A DNA stretch of 7,202 bases from Flavobacteriaceae bacterium. Its GTDB lineage: Bacteria; Bacteroidota; Bacteroidia; Flavobacteriales; Flavobacteriaceae. The position numbers were made by a program, and so were the translations under genes. Location of the stretch: NCBI GenBank assembly GCA_016763215.1, contig JAESUF010000022.1:1-7202 (forward strand), read 5' to 3'. Of this stretch, positions 5,726 to 7,202 are shown one piece after another. Each line of letters begins with the position of its first letter. Positions within the stretch are counted from its first letter, which is position 1. The notes beneath the pieces were generated by a model. It worked only from the letters and a program-made list of their open reading frames with translations. It searched no databases and had not been told where the DNA came from.

Positions 5726-6754
5726 ATGAAAAAACGATTTCCGCTTATCGTTAAAATTACGCTTGCTAGTTTGTATTTAATCTTTTTAGCAGGATCATTT
5801 GTAAGGATGACTGGCTCAGGAATGGGCTGTCCGGATTGGCCAAAATGTTTTGGATATTATATTCCTCCCTCTTCTGAAGAACAAATTACTTGGCAACCAG
5901 ATAGAACCTACAAAGAAGGAATGATTATTATTAAAGACGAAGTCTTGTATGTTGCTGAGAAAGAAGTAAAAACCATTACTGAATTTAATTCCAATAACTG
6001 GGAAAAGTATACAAAGCACGACTATGCAAAGTTTAACAAATTCCATACTTGGACAGAATATATTAATCGATTAACAACAGTACTTTCTGGATTTATCTTC
6101 CTCTTTTTAATCGTAGGAGCATGGCGATTTAGGAAAGAGAACAAAACAATTCCCATACTTGCTTTTTCTGCCTTTTTCTTAATGATGGTTGAGGCTGTTC
6201 TAGGGAAAATAGTCGTAGACACCAATTTAAAACCGACCATGATTACCATTCATATGGTGATTGGTTTGGTAATTGTCGGGTTAATTTTAAAATTACTTTT
6301 TATTGTTACTGAAAAGAAAATTACGTACCAATTTCACTCACTATTTAATAAGCTTTTAATTATTTCCATTGTCTTTTCGTTGATTCAAATTGCATTGGGA
6401 ACACAGGTTCGTCAATTTATTGATGAGCAGGTAAAGCTATTGGGTTTTGAAAACAAAGACTATAGCTTGATGGAGCCTAACTTTAAATTTTATTTTCATC
6501 GTTCCTTTACCATTGCTATTGTTTTGGTAAACCTTGGGTTATTCTATTTAAACCAAGTAAAGAATTTAGGATACAGGTTAATTAATTGGGTACTGATTTT
6601 ACTGTTTTTAGAAACCATTACCGGAATCTTAATGTACTATGCAGATTTCCCAATGGGAACACAAGCAATTCACCTACTCTCAGGTGCGTTCTTGTTTGGT
6701 GTTCAATTTTATTTGTGGTTGCAGAACAGGAAAACCAATTTAATACTTCAATAA
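5726..6754 (+). CDS. ctaA: Heme A synthase, COX15/CtaA family
   Basis: This 342-aa protein, with about eight membrane helices, fits the enzyme that oxidises the C8 methyl of heme O to make heme A for aa3-type cytochrome oxidase. TM1 (about 7-27) leads into the family hallmark VRMTGSGMGCPDWPKCFG (26-43), with the loop cysteine pair C35/C41 known from CtaA. Candidate heme ligands are H176 (IHMVIGL), H258 (HRSF) and H316 (IHLLSG). At the ExxHR position of TM2 the sequence is EYINR (111-115), so Asn114 replaces the usual His; H107 lies two helical turns before it. The first loop is unusually long (28-105); residues 56-96 resemble a small CBM5/12-type beta module (W56, TYKEG, VLYVAE, NNWEKY). The ATG at 5726 gives a normal positively charged N-terminus before TM1. 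No clear plus-strand terminator follows. Confidence 0.93.
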   Translation: MKKRFPLIVKITLASLYLIFLAGSFVRMTGSGMGCPDWPKCFGYYIPPSSEEQITWQPDRTYKEGMIIIKDEVLYVAEKEVKTITEFNSNNWEKYTKHDYAKFNKFHTWTEYINRLTTVLSGFIFLFLIVGAWRFRKENKTIPILAFSAFFLMMVEAVLGKIVVDTNLKPTMITIHMVIGLVIVGLILKLLFIVTEKKITYQFHSLFNKLLIISIVFSLIQIALGTQVRQFIDEQVKLLGFENKDYSLMEPNFKFYFHRSFTIAIVLVNLGLFYLNQVKNLGYRLINWVLILLFLETITGILMYYADFPMGTQAIHLLSGAFLFGVQFYLWLQNRKTNLILQ

Positions 6755-6790
6755 TTAATGTAACTGTTTTGCTTCAATGCAATAGGTTCC

Positions 6791-6836
6791 AAAAAAGAGC
6801 AAAGCACTAACGCTAAATATTGGTCAATGCTTTGCT
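6791..6836 (-). terminator. Intrinsic terminator for the minus-strand gene at the right edge
   Basis: AGCAAAGCA (6798-6806) and TGCTTTGCT (6828-6836) form a perfect 9-bp stem with a 21-base loop. Read on the minus strand, the stem is followed by C and then six T residues (6796-6791). It lies 18 bases beyond the stop codon of the gene ending at 6854. On the plus strand no T-run follows, so it is less likely to terminate ctaA. Confidence 0.75.
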
Positions 6837-6853
6837 ACAGGAAATATAAACAC

Positions 6854-7202
6854 TTATTTCTTTTTCAGTGTTACTTTAAATATCACATTAGATGCTCTAG
6901 AATATGTTTTCCCATAAGTCCCTGGGTTAGATCTAAAAGCCTCAATCCCACCATATACATATCCAATAAAAATTTCATTACTGTCAATTTTCAACATGTC
7001 AATAATCTCGGTATTTATCATATCCGGGCGATTCGTTTTAAGATTTATGCTTGATGCTTTTACTACTGGTAAAGCACTGTTTGAAAACAAAACAGCTTCC
7101 GTCCCGTAGAAAGGAGGTGTTGCATTATCGCTATCCTTCGAATATAAATTCCCTGGGTTTATGAGTTCATGTGTACTTCGTAATGGATAGATTGCTATGT
7201 TC
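6854..7202 (-). CDS. Hypothetical protein, C-terminal fragment (5' end outside the window)
   Basis: An open frame on the minus strand enters from the right edge without a stop for about 115 codons and ends at the TAA 6856-6854. The visible part begins NIAIYPLRSTHELINPGNLYS and ends NVIFKVTLKKK. The middle includes DMINTEIIDMLKIDSNEIF and a Gly/Tyr-rich stretch IGYVYGG, GTYGKTY. There is no membrane segment, and the alternating hydrophobic pattern near the end suggests beta strands. I do not recognise the family. The frame stays open to the window edge, and a terminator follows at the right distance (6791-6836), which together support a real gene. It is convergent with ctaA, separated by 99 bases that hold only the terminator. 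A TTG at 7090 lies within this frame, but the open frame continues upstream, so it is not a likely start. Confidence 0.7.
   Translation of the reverse strand, partial: NIAIYPLRSTHELINPGNLYSKDSDNATPPFYGTEAVLFSNSALPVVKASSINLKTNRPDMINTEIIDMLKIDSNEIFIGYVYGGIEAFRSNPGTYGKTYSRASNVIFKVTLKKK

Noticed and set aside
881..5726. Shine-Dalgarno sites upstream of the coding starts
   Set aside because: None of the starts at 36, 612, 881, 2213, 5183, 5285 or 5726 has a purine-rich GGAGG-like site 5-12 bases upstream. This is normal in Bacteroidota, where flavobacterial ribosome studies show the anti-SD is occluded, so it is a lineage trait and not a local oddity.
5816..6249. Two overlapping minus-strand open frames of about 75 codons opposite heme A synthase
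   Set aside because: Both are antisense to conserved COX15/CtaA sequence and show no independent start signals or known motifs.
6586..6810. Plus-strand open frame of 74 codons overlapping the end of heme A synthase in another frame
   Set aside because: Most of it is out-of-frame reading of the conserved last two membrane helices; the small remainder is intergenic.
6798..6836. Hairpin read as a plus-strand terminator for heme A synthase
   Set aside because: No T-run follows on the plus strand; the T-run lies on the minus-strand side, so it fits the convergent gene.
6827..7054. Plus-strand open frame of 75 codons at the right edge
   Set aside because: It is opposite the longer minus-strand frame that runs off the window and is followed by a minus-strand terminator; its residue composition looks random.
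1..7202. Search for CRISPR repeats, tRNA or rRNA genes, insertion sequences, phage genes or a defence locus
   Set aside because: No regularly spaced repeats, terminal inverted repeats with a transposase, tRNA-like cloverleaf or recognisable defence proteins were seen; all large genes belong to known chromosomal families.

Overview
The window looks like chromosomal DNA from a member of the Bacteroidota, most probably a flavobacterium (Flavobacteriia). It is AT-rich. No start codon has a Shine-Dalgarno sequence. Several intergenic regions carry the Bacteroidota-type -7 promoter box TAnnTTTG, often followed by C. The protein types (L21 with a C-terminal extension, tandem periplasmic M16 proteins, a COX15-type heme A synthase with a long first loop) also fit. 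I cannot name a genus from sequence alone.

Layout. Positions 1-612 (minus strand) hold the ribosomal protein pair rplU-rpmA; only the first 12 codons of rpmA are inside the window. A 268-base divergent intergenic region (613-880) holds a well-formed rplU promoter, a leader hairpin, and a weaker candidate promoter for the plus-strand genes. Positions 881-4261 (plus) hold two adjacent exported M16-family proteins that look like the two halves of one heterodimeric peptidase. The first keeps the zinc motif HxxEH and has lost the Arg/Tyr pair. The second has lost HxxEH, keeps Arg/Tyr, and has a C-terminal LolA-like domain. A bidirectional hairpin terminator (4282-4312) separates this pair from a convergent EamA/DMT-family membrane transporter (4311-5183, minus). 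A 101-base divergent spacer with a perfect 8-bp inverted repeat follows. Next come a small lipoprotein with a heavy-metal-associated (HMA) domain (5285-5635, plus), a terminator (5657-5688), and a heme A synthase of the COX15/CtaA family (5726-6754, plus). The right edge carries the 3' end of an unrecognised minus-strand gene (6854-7202) with its own terminator (6791-6836).

How the genes fit together. Three themes are visible: translation (L21/L27), envelope proteolysis (M16 pair), and probable respiratory or metal function (HMA lipoprotein beside heme A synthase). They are separate transcription units, apart from the two operons rplU-rpmA and the M16 pair. I see no phage, transposon, CRISPR, tRNA or defence-system signature. 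The most interesting points lie inside otherwise ordinary genes: the split M16 active site with its LolA-like fusion, the SAP/Rho-N-like tail on L21, the CxxxC variant of the HMA metal site, and a heme A synthase with a periplasmic CBM5/12-like insert and Asn in place of a canonical heme-ligand His.
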